Program-made: the position numbers and the translations under genes
DNA from: a virus
Length of the DNA stretch: 54,747 nucleotides
Virus record (IMG/VR): IMGVR_UViG_3300037071_003643
Coordinates: 1-54,747 of that record
Strand: one strand, 5' to 3'
Part shown: positions 9,408 through 17,468 of the stretch, piece after piece
Layout: every line of letters starts with the position of its first letter
Position numbering within the stretch: the first letter of the stretch is position 1
Notes under the pieces: generated by a model
Database searches by the model: none
Told to the model about the DNA's origin: nothing
The model's input: the letters and a program-made list of their open reading frames with translations, nothing else

Positions 9408-10363
9408 AGATCGACCTCGTGGCGAGCGAACCGCATTACGCGGCGCACATGCTCCCGATCTGGAGCGCGCTCGAAGAACGAGGAGACATCTGGGCCTCCG
9501 GGCGTGCGATCGACTTCCTCGAGAGGGTCGGCCATGCCCCTCAAACGTCCCGGAGGCCCTCCAACGGTCCCGCGATGGTCGCGGGCTCGCTCGATCTCTG
9601 GAAGCTGGGCGGTACGGGGCACGTGTTCGTCGAGCACGGGGCGGGCCAGACGTACTCGAACGGTTCGCACGGCTACGCCGGCGGTCGAGATCGGGAGAGC
9701 GTCGCGCTCTTCATCTGTCCGAACGAGCACGTGGCGGAGCTCAATCGAACGGCGTACCCGCGAGCTCACTCCGTCGCCGTCGGGTGCCCGAAGATGGACC
9801 CGTGGCATCGCGGCGAGAGAGGCGTTCACGTCCCCGGCACGACCGTCGCGATCTCGTTTCACTGGAACTGCACGACGCAGCCCGAGGCTCGGACGGCGTT
9901 CGCGCACTATCGAGACGCGCTCTCGAGGCTCGCGAAGGCGTACCCGAACGTTATCGGGCACGGTCACCCTCGCATCTTCAATCGCCTCGCGACCGTCTAC
10001 GAATCGGCAGGTATCGAGTCGGTGGCCGACTTCGATGAGGTCCTCGATCGCGCCGACGTCTACGTTTGCGACAACAGCTCGACCATCTACGAGTTCGCGA
10101 GCGTCGGGAAGCCGGTCGTGGTGCTCAACGCTCCGTGGTATCGCCGCGAGATCGAACACGGGCTCCGCTTCTGGGAGTTCGCCGACGTCGGGATCCAGGT
10201 AGACCACCCGAGACAGCTGATAGCGGCGATCGACGGCGCACTCGCCGACGCACCAACGACAGCGCTACGTCGCGCGGATATCGTTCGAGAGGTTTACGCG
10301 ATGACAGACGGGCAGGCGTCGCTTCGCGCGGCTGCCTCTATCGACGCTCTCGAAAGGAGCTAG
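9404..10363 (+). CDS. GT-B-like glycosyl/glycerophosphotransferase
   Basis: 319 residues from GTG 9404 (GTGA overlap). The second half resembles CDP-glycerol glycerophosphotransferase and related GT-B enzymes: GHGHPRIF, DFDEVLDRADVYVCDNSSTIYEF and GKPVVVLNAPWYR. The last two are the usual donor-binding region that guards against transfer to the wrong surface (DNSS, YEF). N-terminal parts (VEHGAGQTY, GCPKMD) match the first Rossmann domain. It closes the glyco-cassette. Donor could be CDP-alditol or a nucleotide sugar; not determinable. Confidence 0.72.
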   Translation: MKIDLVASEPHYAAHMLPIWSALEERGDIWASGRAIDFLERVGHAPQTSRRPSNGPAMVAGSLDLWKLGGTGHVFVEHGAGQTYSNGSHGYAGGRDRESVALFICPNEHVAELNRTAYPRAHSVAVGCPKMDPWHRGERGVHVPGTTVAISFHWNCTTQPEARTAFAHYRDALSRLAKAYPNVIGHGHPRIFNRLATVYESAGIESVADFDEVLDRADVYVCDNSSTIYEFASVGKPVVVLNAPWYRREIEHGLRFWEFADVGIQVDHPRQLIAAIDGALADAPTTALRRADIVREVYAMTDGQASLRAAASIDALERS

Positions 10364-10369
10364 GGCCAG

Positions 10370-10573
10370 ATGGGCAAGTGGAAGGAGACGGTCGGCGAAG
10401 GCTTCGGTACCGGGCGTCACAAGGGTGAGAAGCGCGAGCACCCCGTCACAGACGAACGGGACGGTACGGTCGGCGGTAAGCACGTCGAGCACTGGGATGG
10501 TCGGCAGGACGCGATCGTTCAGGTCAAGCCGGTGAACGCGAAGTCCAAGACACAAGGAGATGAGAACGCATGA
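10370..10573 (+). CDS. Small basic hypothetical protein
   Basis: 67 residues, charged and Gly/Lys-rich, no hydrophobic segment. GAAAGGAGC at 10351-10359 is a good ribosome site, and its stop overlaps the next ATG. It contains a short GKWKETVGEGFG opening and a histidine-bearing middle. No family recognised. Position between glyco-genes and virion surface genes suggests a minor structural or assembly role, but that is only inference. Confidence 0.6.
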   Translation: MGKWKETVGEGFGTGRHKGEKREHPVTDERDGTVGGKHVEHWDGRQDAIVQVKPVNAKSKTQGDENA

Positions 10574-11007
10574 CGATGGCCTCCGGGCTCTACGTGGTCA
10601 CCTGGCGGGACGCAACCGACACGTCGGACGCGGTGCTGAACCTGCTGCTGTCCACGAATAAGGTGGACCTCTACACCGACACCAAGACACCCAACTTCGA
10701 TACCGACGCGGCGTATAGCTCGACGAACGAGCTAGCGACGACGGGCGGCTACACGCAGGACAGCAAGACGGTCGGCGGCACGCCGACGTATGCGCTCGGG
10801 AACGCGGGGCAGCTCAAGTACAGCTGGTCGGCTTCGGTCGATTGGACGTCGGCGACGTTCACGGCTCGCGGGATGATCCTGCACACTGCAGCGGCCAACC
10901 TCCCGTTCTGCGCGGTCACCTTCGGCGCGGACTACACCGCCACCAACGGCACCTTCTCGGTGACGGCTCACGCCAACGGGATCTTCGTCATCGACCTGGT
11001 TCCCTGA
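10570..11007 (+). CDS. Predicted virion structural protein
   Basis: 145 residues rich in Thr, Ala and aromatic residues with alternating beta-like pattern: LYVVTWRDATDTSDAVLNLLL, then DTDAAYSSTNELA and VDWTSATFTARG. It resembles small phage beta-sandwich proteins that sit on capsid or neck, in which a value and a time-like ramp region recur. No catalytic motif. ATGA overlap with the upstream gene. Role as capsid decoration or head fibre component is inferred from position. Confidence 0.55.
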   Translation: MTMASGLYVVTWRDATDTSDAVLNLLLSTNKVDLYTDTKTPNFDTDAAYSSTNELATTGGYTQDSKTVGGTPTYALGNAGQLKYSWSASVDWTSATFTARGMILHTAAANLPFCAVTFGADYTATNGTFSVTAHANGIFVIDLVP

Positions 11008-11019
11008 TAGGAGCAGCGC

Positions 11020-12531
11020 GTGGCTATCGAGTTCGTTGAGATCGCGAACCCCGGAGGAGACCCGGACCCATACGTCGTCGCGGTGGATCGTGGTGCTGAC
11101 GGCGACATGCAGCTGTTCAAGCTCGCGTACTCCGCAGACGGCGTCGAGACGCTGGTCCCGGCGACCGCGAACGGGCTTCACGTCATCATCCAGGGCTCCG
11201 ACCTCATCCAGGAGGGCAACGAGCTAGTCATCCAGGGCAGTGTGGACATCAGCAGCGGCATCGTCCAGGTGAACGGCTACGAGGTGGACGGCAGCACCTT
11301 CACGCCGAACGCCTCGAAGGTCTTGCAGGTCGGCGGAGCCTACGAGTCCACGCCGAGCACCGTGCCCGATAACGACCTCGGCGTGGCGGGGATCACGTCC
11401 ACCCGGGAGTGGAAAGCCAGCGACGCCGGGACCCATACCAAGCTCGACACCCTGCACTCGGACGTGGACGGGCTCGAAGCGAAGCTGGACACCATCATCG
11501 CCTCGATGTCGGTGATCGACGACTGGGACGCCTCGGACCGCGCGATGGTCAACCCCATCGTGGGTCAGGCGGGGATCGCCGCAGGGACCGGAGTAGACGG
11601 CGCGACCGTACCTCGCATGACTCTCGCGACGAACGTAGGTCTCCCGGCCGGAACGAACAACATCGGCGACGTGGACGTCCTGACCCTGCCGGCGCTGCCG
11701 ACGGGGACGAACAACATCGGCGACGTGGACGTGCTCACCGTACCCGCCGACCCGTTCGGCGCGAACGCCGACGCTGCCGTAGCCGCGGGCGCGACGGGTT
11801 CGATCCAGGCGAAGCTGCGCAGGATCAGCTCCGATCTCGACGCGGTCAAGACTTCGGTCGAGGCGATGGACGACTGGGACGAGACGAACCGCGCCGCGGT
11901 CAACCCCATCTCGGGTCAGGCTGGCGTCGCTGCGGGTGCCGGCGCTGTGAGCGCGACCGTTCAGCGCGTCACTCACGCCTCGGACGATCCGGTCACGACG
12001 TCGGTCCAGCTCATCGACGATGTGATCGCGACCGACGACACCACGACCCACACCCCCGCGACGACCAAGGCAGCCAACGTCGCCTTCGTCGCCGACGACA
12101 CCAGCACCGATTCCGTGGACGAGGGCGACATCGGCATGGCGCGGATGACGCTCAGTCGTATGCAGATCACGACCCTGCGCCCGGACGCTACGGGTGAGGG
12201 CCTCACGCCGATCATCAACCTCGATATCGACGAGAGCGAAGATGACATCAAGACCAGCCCGGGCAAGGTCTACGGTTGGGACCTCTACAACCTCGCGACG
12301 TCGAACCGATACGTGCGCATCTACAACGCGACCGCGGCGAACACCACGGTCGGCTCGACCGCGGCTCTCTGCTTCATCCCGATGCCACCCGGCGCGAAGG
12401 TCAACATCGAGTTCACTAACGGGATCAAGTTCGACACGGCGATCTGCATCGCGGCCACGACCGGATTCGCGGCGAACGATACCGGCGCGCCTGGGACCAA
12501 CGAGGTCATGGGAACGGTCTACTACCAGTAG
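11020..12531 (+). CDS. Repeat-containing virion surface protein
   Basis: 503 residues from GTG 11020, after TAGGAGC. The centre contains duplicated modules. DDWDASDRAMVNPIVGQAG and DDWDETNRAAVNPISGQAG are two copies of a unit with a preceding coiled linker, and GTNNIGDVDVLT occurs twice in tandem. This type of modular protein is common in environmental siphoviruses and looks like a trimeric fibre or appendage. The C-terminal 120 residues (GWDLYNLATSNRYVRIYN...) look like a beta-domain. Catalysis is not evident. Confidence 0.6.
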   Translation: MAIEFVEIANPGGDPDPYVVAVDRGADGDMQLFKLAYSADGVETLVPATANGLHVIIQGSDLIQEGNELVIQGSVDISSGIVQVNGYEVDGSTFTPNASKVLQVGGAYESTPSTVPDNDLGVAGITSTREWKASDAGTHTKLDTLHSDVDGLEAKLDTIIASMSVIDDWDASDRAMVNPIVGQAGIAAGTGVDGATVPRMTLATNVGLPAGTNNIGDVDVLTLPALPTGTNNIGDVDVLTVPADPFGANADAAVAAGATGSIQAKLRRISSDLDAVKTSVEAMDDWDETNRAAVNPISGQAGVAAGAGAVSATVQRVTHASDDPVTTSVQLIDDVIATDDTTTHTPATTKAANVAFVADDTSTDSVDEGDIGMARMTLSRMQITTLRPDATGEGLTPIINLDIDESEDDIKTSPGKVYGWDLYNLATSNRYVRIYNATAANTTVGSTAALCFIPMPPGAKVNIEFTNGIKFDTAICIAATTGFAANDTGAPGTNEVMGTVYYQ

Positions 12532-12540
12532 GAGGCCGTC

Positions 12541-13233
12541 GTGACGATCCGAGCTACCAACATCGCGGCGGCAGGTAGCACGTCGAACGTCGCCGCTGCT
12601 TCCAGCTACTCCGTGGGATCGCAGCAGCCGCTACCGCGCCGGCTGTACCTGCTGGCCGTTCAGCTCTCGCAGGGCACGACGACGGTCAAGCCGACGATCA
12701 ACCACACGGGCTTCACCTGGGACGACGTGACGAACGTAGGGTCGGGCAACGACCAGATGTGGATCTTCCGGTGTATGCCCAACACGCTCATCTCGGCAGC
12801 TACGCTCGACATCACGATGAACACGTCTACGCACACCGGGTGCAACTACTCGCTGGACGAGTTCGACAACGTGTGGCTCGGCGGGACGAACGGCGCCGAA
12901 GCGATCATCCAGACCACGACGGGCTCGGCTGCTTCGGGGACCGCGTCGGACCTAACGGACCTGGCGGCGTTCAAGAACCCGAATAACCTCGGGTACGTCG
13001 CCGCCTACCACCGCGCGGCCGAGGCCACGAACGGGACTGCTGACTCGGTGACGATCCTGAACGGGACCGGCACCAGCTACTCGACGCCGACAGTTGCTCT
13101 CGGGGTCGGGGTCAAGCTGAACGATGTCGACCCGGTCCTCGGGTGGACGACCTCGGCGACCTGGCGCGCGGCCGGGATCGAGATCAGGGCCGCGGCTCGT
13201 GAGCTCGCGATCGCGGGAGCAGGTCGGCAGTGA
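12541..13233 (+). CDS. Virion protein with the same domain as the giant tail protein
   Basis: 230 residues from GTG 12541, nine bases after the previous stop with GGAGG present. The fold pattern (LYLLAVQLSQGTTTVKP, NGAEAIIQTTTGSAAS, WRAAGIEIR) follows the three N-terminal domains of the 1496-residue tail protein at 21735. Those carry NGANAIRN in the same place and end in an ...IELKE/EIKD strand. So this is a single-domain paralogue. A glycan-binding jelly-roll-like role is possible but unproven. Confidence 0.6.
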   Translation: MTIRATNIAAAGSTSNVAAASSYSVGSQQPLPRRLYLLAVQLSQGTTTVKPTINHTGFTWDDVTNVGSGNDQMWIFRCMPNTLISAATLDITMNTSTHTGCNYSLDEFDNVWLGGTNGAEAIIQTTTGSAASGTASDLTDLAAFKNPNNLGYVAAYHRAAEATNGTADSVTILNGTGTSYSTPTVALGVGVKLNDVDPVLGWTTSATWRAAGIEIRAAARELAIAGAGRQ

Positions 13234-14852
13234 GCCTCCTCCTGCTACTACGCCCGAAGGCGGCCGGCGGCGACGTCGCGATCACCACCACGACGGTCAA
13301 CGCGACGACCGCCGTAGCCTCGCCGACGACGACCGCTGCGGCGGCGATCGCGACGACGACGGTCAATGGCACCACCGCGATCGCGACTCCGTCCGTGACC
13401 GCTGCTGGACGTCCGACCACGACCACGGTCAACGCCACCACGGCGGTCGCCACGCCGAGTATCAGCGCTGGCGTCTCGATCACGCGGGGAGACGTTCAGG
13501 CCACCACGACCATCCCATCGCCGACCAAGACGGCCGGCGCGTCCGTGACGACGACCACGGTCAACGCGGTCGTGACGATCCCGACGCCTAACATGGCGAG
13601 CAACATCGCGATCACGACGACGACGGTCAACGCCGTCACGTCGGTCGCGACGCCGACCACGACGGCGGGGGCCCGAGCTCCGCCTAACGAGGTCGCCGCC
13701 TTTGCGGCGATCGCGACGCCCGCTATCACCACCAGCGCGTCGGTCACGACGACGACGGTCAACGCGACTACTGCGGTCGATACGCCTACGGTCGTCGTCT
13801 CGGGCGACGTCAATATCACGACTGCTACGGTCGTCGCGGTCGCTTCGATCCCCACACCGACCGTCTCGGCGCAGCAGTTCGTTGCGCTCACGACCACTAC
13901 GGTCAACGCGACGACCGCGATCCCTACTCCGAGCGTCGCCGCTTCGGCGTCGGTCACCACGACCACGATCAACGCGGTCGTCTCGGTCCCGACTCCGACC
14001 GTCACGGCGGTCCGCAACGTCGCGATCACGACGGCGACCGTCTCGACGACTACGGCGGTCGCATCCCCGAGCATCAGCGCGGGCGTCACGCGAACGCCTA
14101 CGACGGTCTCCGCAACCACGGCGATCGCGACGCCGACGACGACCGCGCGAGCGAACGTCACCACCACGACGGTCAACGCGGTTACGACGATCGCCACGCC
14201 GAGTATCTCGGCCGGTATCTCGGTCACGCCGACCACGGTCAATGCGACCACGGCGGTCGCTACTCCGGTCGTCACGGCAGCGGGCCGTCCGACGACGACG
14301 ACGGTCAACGCGACGGTCTCGATCTCGACCCCGACGGTCGCGGCACAGCAGAACCCGGTCGTCACACCGACGACGGTCCTTGCGGTCGCGAGCGTCCCGA
14401 CGCCGACCGTATTCGCGGTGTCGAACGTCTCCATCACGACCTCGACGGTCGCCGCTACAACGAGCATCCCCGGCGCGAGCGTTACGGCGTCGGTAGACGT
14501 GGTGCCGACGACCATCGCCGCTTCGGTCTCGATCGATGCGCCGGACGTCTACGTCACGCAGAACGTCGATATCGAGACCGCGACGGTCGAGGCGTTCGTC
14601 ATCGTCGATGGTGTCGTCGTCGTCACGACCGTCGCGAATCCCGGCTATCCGGTGGATGGCGCGAACGTCACGGTCCTCCCGTCCGGAAACGATGCGGTCG
14701 TGGACGGTAGCTCGGGTCGAACGGCGGCGAGCGTCGAGAACGGAGCTCCGAACGACGCGCTGACGACCAGCGGCGCTGCTCGATCGAGCGTCGATTCGAG
14801 CGGCAGTCCGAATGAAGCCGAGCGGAGGTACACGTGGCAGACTTCTGGATAA
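13230..14852 (+). CDS. Thr/Ala/Val-rich tandem-repeat protein
   Basis: 540 residues. After 16 residues the sequence is 19 consecutive units of 22-24 residues plus a partial one. Consensus is roughly VTTTTVNATTAVATPTVTAxA, up to about residue 460; a non-repetitive 80-residue tail follows. Each unit has a Thr cluster, frequent N-A-T sequons and a conserved Pro. The pattern suits an extended beta-repeat fibre, and the Thr density is mucin-like. Five glycosyl/methyl transferase genes lie 3 kb upstream, so glycosylation is a reasonable inference. The GTG start overlaps the upstream stop; the end overlaps the next gene by 19 bases. Confidence 0.72.
   Translation: MSLLLLLRPKAAGGDVAITTTTVNATTAVASPTTTAAAAIATTTVNGTTAIATPSVTAAGRPTTTTVNATTAVATPSISAGVSITRGDVQATTTIPSPTKTAGASVTTTTVNAVVTIPTPNMASNIAITTTTVNAVTSVATPTTTAGARAPPNEVAAFAAIATPAITTSASVTTTTVNATTAVDTPTVVVSGDVNITTATVVAVASIPTPTVSAQQFVALTTTTVNATTAIPTPSVAASASVTTTTINAVVSVPTPTVTAVRNVAITTATVSTTTAVASPSISAGVTRTPTTVSATTAIATPTTTARANVTTTTVNAVTTIATPSISAGISVTPTTVNATTAVATPVVTAAGRPTTTTVNATVSISTPTVAAQQNPVVTPTTVLAVASVPTPTVFAVSNVSITTSTVAATTSIPGASVTASVDVVPTTIAASVSIDAPDVYVTQNVDIETATVEAFVIVDGVVVVTTVANPGYPVDGANVTVLPSGNDAVVDGSSGRTAASVENGAPNDALTTSGAARSSVDSSGSPNEAERRYTWQTSG
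13278..14615 (+). repeat. Coding tandem repeat, about 66-72 bases per unit
   Basis: Nineteen units of 66-72 bases encode the Thr-rich repeats. Copies are diverged at DNA level, with synonymous changes (ACC/ACG/ACT swaps), so they are old or under protein-level selection rather than recent slippage. The strong periodicity also produces a long antisense open frame on the minus strand. Confidence 0.85.
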
Positions 14853-15196
14853 AGCAGGGGGATAGCAGCCCCAGCTACCGAGCGACCCTCCGCGACGGTG
14901 ACGGCAACGCGGTCGATATCGCTGGAGCAGATGTCAGGTTCCTCATGCGTAGGCAGCGCGGCACGCTCCTCGTCGTCGATGCTGAGGCAGATATCGACCA
15001 GGACGTAGACGGCGACGACGCTCCTATCAACATCGGCCAGGTCCACTACGACTGGCAGGTAGGCGACACCGACGAGGAGGGCGGGTTCCTCGTCGAGTTC
15101 GAGGTCACGTTCGAGGGTAGCCTCATCGAGACGTTCCCGAACGACGGTTACCTCACGGTCGCGATCCTGGAGGACCTGGAGGCCGATGCATCGTGA
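14834..15196 (+). CDS. BppU-N-like structural protein
   Basis: 120 residues from GTG 14834. The opening FWIKQGDSSPSYRATLRDGDG, then AVDIAGADVRFLMR, resembles the N-terminal domain of baseplate upper proteins (BppU) and similar Ig-like attachment domains of siphoviruses. In those it docks a fibre onto the virion. It sits just after the repeat-fibre gene and before the head-closure gene, so it might anchor the fibre. It overlaps the upstream gene by 19 bases. Confidence 0.6.
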   Translation: MADFWIKQGDSSPSYRATLRDGDGNAVDIAGADVRFLMRRQRGTLLVVDAEADIDQDVDGDDAPINIGQVHYDWQVGDTDEEGGFLVEFEVTFEGSLIETFPNDGYLTVAILEDLEADAS

Positions 15197-15528
15197 GCCT
15201 CGAGGGCATGATGACCTACGAGGTTCGCGTCCTGAAGCGTGTCGCCGGTGCCGAAGATCGCTACGGCGTCGAGACCGTCTCGTGGACGACCGGCTCGACG
15301 ATCAACGCATGGGTACAGCAGGACCCGCGAGGTCGTGAGTACCTGCAGGGACGCGAGACGATCATGGCAGACTGGCTGATCCTCCTGCCGGTCGATACCG
15401 ACGTGGATGCCTACGATCGCATCTCGTACGACGGGATGACGCTCGAGGTTATCTCGAAGCCCCCGCCGGCGCCGACGCCGCGCGGAGATAATCACCTGGA
15501 GCTGCACGCTCGACTCTTGGAGGGATAG
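15193..15528 (+). CDS. Head closure / head-tail joining protein
   Basis: 111 residues from GTG 15193 (GTGA overlap). The pattern EVRVLKRVAGAEDRYGVETVSW, GREYLQGRE, DWLILLPVDTDVDAYDRISYDG and final HLELHARLLEG is that of SPP1 gp16/HK97 gp7-like head-closure proteins. These plug the connector after packaging. The upstream connector partner (gp6-like) is not here but at 49039. The next gene starts immediately after the stop. Confidence 0.75.
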   Translation: MSLEGMMTYEVRVLKRVAGAEDRYGVETVSWTTGSTINAWVQQDPRGREYLQGRETIMADWLILLPVDTDVDAYDRISYDGMTLEVISKPPPAPTPRGDNHLELHARLLEG

Positions 15529-15825
15529 ATGCCAGCAGGCTACGTCTACACGAGGAACCCGTTCCTGCGTCCTCAGGTCCAGGCGAGCGCCGAGCTGCAC
15601 GCGGCCGTCAATACGCTCACGAACCGTATCTCGACGAGAGCGAAGGCGCTAGCACCGTTCCGTACAGGTGACCTGAAAGATTCGATAGGGCCGTCCATGA
15701 TCGGCCCCGCCGTAGGACAGGTCCTCGCAGACATCCGATACGCGGCCTATGTCGAGTACGGTACGGGCGACACGCCCTCGCAGCCGTACATGCGGCCCGC
15801 CGCAGACGAGTTCGGTCTCGGATGA
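15529..15825 (+). CDS. HK97 gp10-like neck protein
   Basis: 98 residues. The diagnostic segments are ISTRAKALAPFRTGDLKDSI and YAAYVEYGTGDTPSQPYMRPA, the standard signature of the HK97 gp10/SPP1 gp16.1 family of tail-completion proteins. GAGGG precedes the ATG. It overlaps the following gene by ATGA. It acts at the head-tail interface. Confidence 0.85.
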   Translation: MPAGYVYTRNPFLRPQVQASAELHAAVNTLTNRISTRAKALAPFRTGDLKDSIGPSMIGPAVGQVLADIRYAAYVEYGTGDTPSQPYMRPAADEFGLG

Positions 15826-16247
15826 GCGACCTCATCTACGTCCTACCCGACACCGAATCCATCTGTGTGTACTACCTGAAGCACCACGACGACGTACTCG
15901 CGCTCATCCCCGCGACAGCGATCGCGGCCGAGCTACCGCCGAGAAACTCGACGCTCTTCCTCCAGGTCGTACTGGACGGCGGAGTGGTCCCGGTGGAACG
16001 TCGTCTCGTTGCGGCCCGAGTTCGGATCGAGAGCTGGGGAGGCACGAGAGAGGACGCACGCGACCTCTGCGCGACCGCGCATGCCGCACTCGTGGAGATG
16101 GCAGGTGTCCAGCTCCCCGATAACGACGTGGTGACGGCAGTCCTGACGCTCACCGCGCCGCGCAAGTTCGAGGACATCGAGAACGATCGACCTCGGTACC
16201 AAGCCGAGGTTCGGGTCTACTCGCATCCCGGCGAGTCCGTGTCCTGA
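15822..16247 (+). CDS. Tail terminator protein (candidate)
   Basis: 141 residues: an N-terminal helix (TESICVYYLKHHDDVLALI), then strands VRIESWGGTREDARDLCATAHAAL and a final RYQAEVRVYSHP. Size, position before the major tail protein and this layout fit the tail terminator (gpU/gp17-like). It caps the tail tube and binds the neck. The sequence itself has no unique motif, so the call rests on synteny. Confidence 0.65.
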   Translation: MSDLIYVLPDTESICVYYLKHHDDVLALIPATAIAAELPPRNSTLFLQVVLDGGVVPVERRLVAARVRIESWGGTREDARDLCATAHAALVEMAGVQLPDNDVVTAVLTLTAPRKFEDIENDRPRYQAEVRVYSHPGESVS

Positions 16248-16306
16248 CTCCAAGCGTCGATCGCGACCGCGATCAGAGATAGGGGCGACCGCCCCAAGGA
16301 GGCATC

Positions 16307-16888
16307 ATGGCTGGGAACGATACCGGCGAGATCGTCATCGCCCTGGATGGACGGTTCTGGGCCGCGCCCTACGGCGCCGATCTCCCAGACCAGGCGGACT
16401 TCGATACGGGCGTCGGCTCCATCGACGCCGACTACATCGAGCTGGGGTACTTCGACGAGAACGGCGTCACGATCGGGCGCGCGCGCACGATCAACGACGT
16501 TCCTCTCTGGCAGTCGAAGTATCCCGGACGTCGTACCGTCGCGACCGAGGACCTGACGCTCGCGGGCGCGCTGCGCCAGTGGAACGATCAGAACTTCAGC
16601 TTTGCCTTCGGTGGAGGCGAGACGACCGACAGCGGGGGCGTGTACATGTACAGCCCGCCGTCCGAGTCGGAGATCATCGAATCAACGGTGATCCTGGAGT
16701 GGATGGACGGCACGCGGAGCTACAGGCTCGTCGTGCCGAAGGGGATGGTGACCGAGACGGCCGACGTGAACCTGGTGCGTACGGACGCGGCAAACCTCGG
16801 CTTCACCTTCGGGATCACGCCAGACGGGACCAACCTCCCGTTCTACCTGCTCTCAGACGATCCCTCGTTCGATCCGGCGACGTCGTAA
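16307..16888 (+). CDS. Major tail protein
   Basis: 193 residues following the terminator and preceding the tail assembly chaperones, the fixed place of the tail tube gene. ALDGRFWAAPYGADLP and GYFDENGVTIGRARTINDVPLWQS are typical of actinophage tail tube proteins, as is the final FYLLSDDPSFDPATS. AAGGAGGC at 16295-16302 is a strong ribosome site, expected for a highly expressed gene. No Ig-like C-terminal domain is present. Confidence 0.85.
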   Translation: MAGNDTGEIVIALDGRFWAAPYGADLPDQADFDTGVGSIDADYIELGYFDENGVTIGRARTINDVPLWQSKYPGRRTVATEDLTLAGALRQWNDQNFSFAFGGGETTDSGGVYMYSPPSESEIIESTVILEWMDGTRSYRLVVPKGMVTETADVNLVRTDAANLGFTFGITPDGTNLPFYLLSDDPSFDPATS

Positions 16889-16914
16889 TCGACGTCCGAT
16901 AGGGGAGAAACCAG

Positions 16915-17286
16915 ATGCCAAAGCTCGACCTCGACGCCGCCCGGGCGGAGGTCTCAGGTGATCCTGTCGTCGTCACTGTCGGCGGGAAAGACTGGACCTT
17001 GCTCGGGCGGCCTACGCTTGCCCTCAGCGACGCGCTCGACAAGGGCGATACCGTCGGCGCTGTCCGTCGGTTGCTCGGTGATCAGTTCGATGAGTTCGCC
17101 GAAGTCGCGACGATCGACGATATCCAGCACCTGTTCGAGGGCTGGGAGGTTCTCTACGGAGCAACGGTGGGGGAATCCGAAGCCTCGGACGGCTCATCCA
17201 CGAACGGTTCGGGGCGCTCGAAGCAGACTTCCAGCGCTCGTACGGGATCGACCTCGGCGAAGCGCTCTGGGGCGAAGCGCCGCTGA
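16915..17286 (+). CDS. Tail assembly chaperone, zero-frame product
   Basis: 123 residues; N-terminal part (VTVGGKDWTLLGRPTLALSDALDKGD, LLGDQFDEFAEVATIDDIQHLFEGW) is the G-type tail assembly chaperone. The zero-frame C-terminus is low-complexity Ser/Thr/Lys (the last 40 residues). The minus-1 frame over the same bases encodes a well-formed conserved chaperone region. This is the usual G/GT arrangement that chaperones the tape measure. GGGGAGAAACC precedes the ATG. Confidence 0.82.
   Translation: MPKLDLDAARAEVSGDPVVVTVGGKDWTLLGRPTLALSDALDKGDTVGAVRRLLGDQFDEFAEVATIDDIQHLFEGWEVLYGATVGESEASDGSSTNGSGRSKQTSSARTGSTSAKRSGAKRR
17166..17174 (+). other. Probable -1 ribosomal frameshift site
   Basis: The zero-frame codons are GTG-GGG-GAA, giving a run of five G at 17169-17173. 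Slipping back one base after GGG (17170-17172) continues with GGA at 17172 in the frame that ends at 17468. The run of G followed by A resembles the GGGGGA-type slippery sites of many phage chaperone genes. The exact slip position is my inference. Confidence 0.65.
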
Positions 17287-17468
17287 GCCTGCGACGCATG
17301 CTCCAGCTTGTGCGATACCTCCCGGAGGACTCACACGTGCGCGCTCTCGAAAGTGCGGCTGAGAATGTCCGGGAAGAGATAGAGACTCCGACGCGACGTA
17401 TGAGCACGCCCGCGGAGATCGCGAAGTTTGCTAGCAGCACTGGTGGGGCTATCAGGAAGGTGGGGTGA
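17172..17468 (+). CDS. Tail assembly chaperone, frameshift extension
   Basis: This stretch has no good start of its own. It reads in the -1 frame relative to the chaperone gene and encodes GRLIHERFGALEADFQRSYG, then DLGEALWGEAPLSLRRMLQL and a helical tail ending GGAIRKVG. These are the usual T-domain features of siphovirus chaperones. Joined after the G-run, the fusion would be about 184 residues. Its stop overlaps the tape measure start as GTGA. Confidence 0.75.
   Translation, partial: GIRSLGRLIHERFGALEADFQRSYGIDLGEALWGEAPLSLRRMLQLVRYLPEDSHVRALESAAENVREEIETPTRRMSTPAEIAKFASSTGGAIRKVG

Noticed and set aside
13496-14515. 339-codon minus-strand frame opposite the Thr repeats
   Set aside because: Its repeats (VVVGVATAVVALTV-like) are the mirror of the plus-strand units; no start signals and wrong strand for the operon.
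13278-14615. CRISPR-like array
   Set aside because: Repeat units are in frame, diverged and contiguous with no unique spacers; they code protein.
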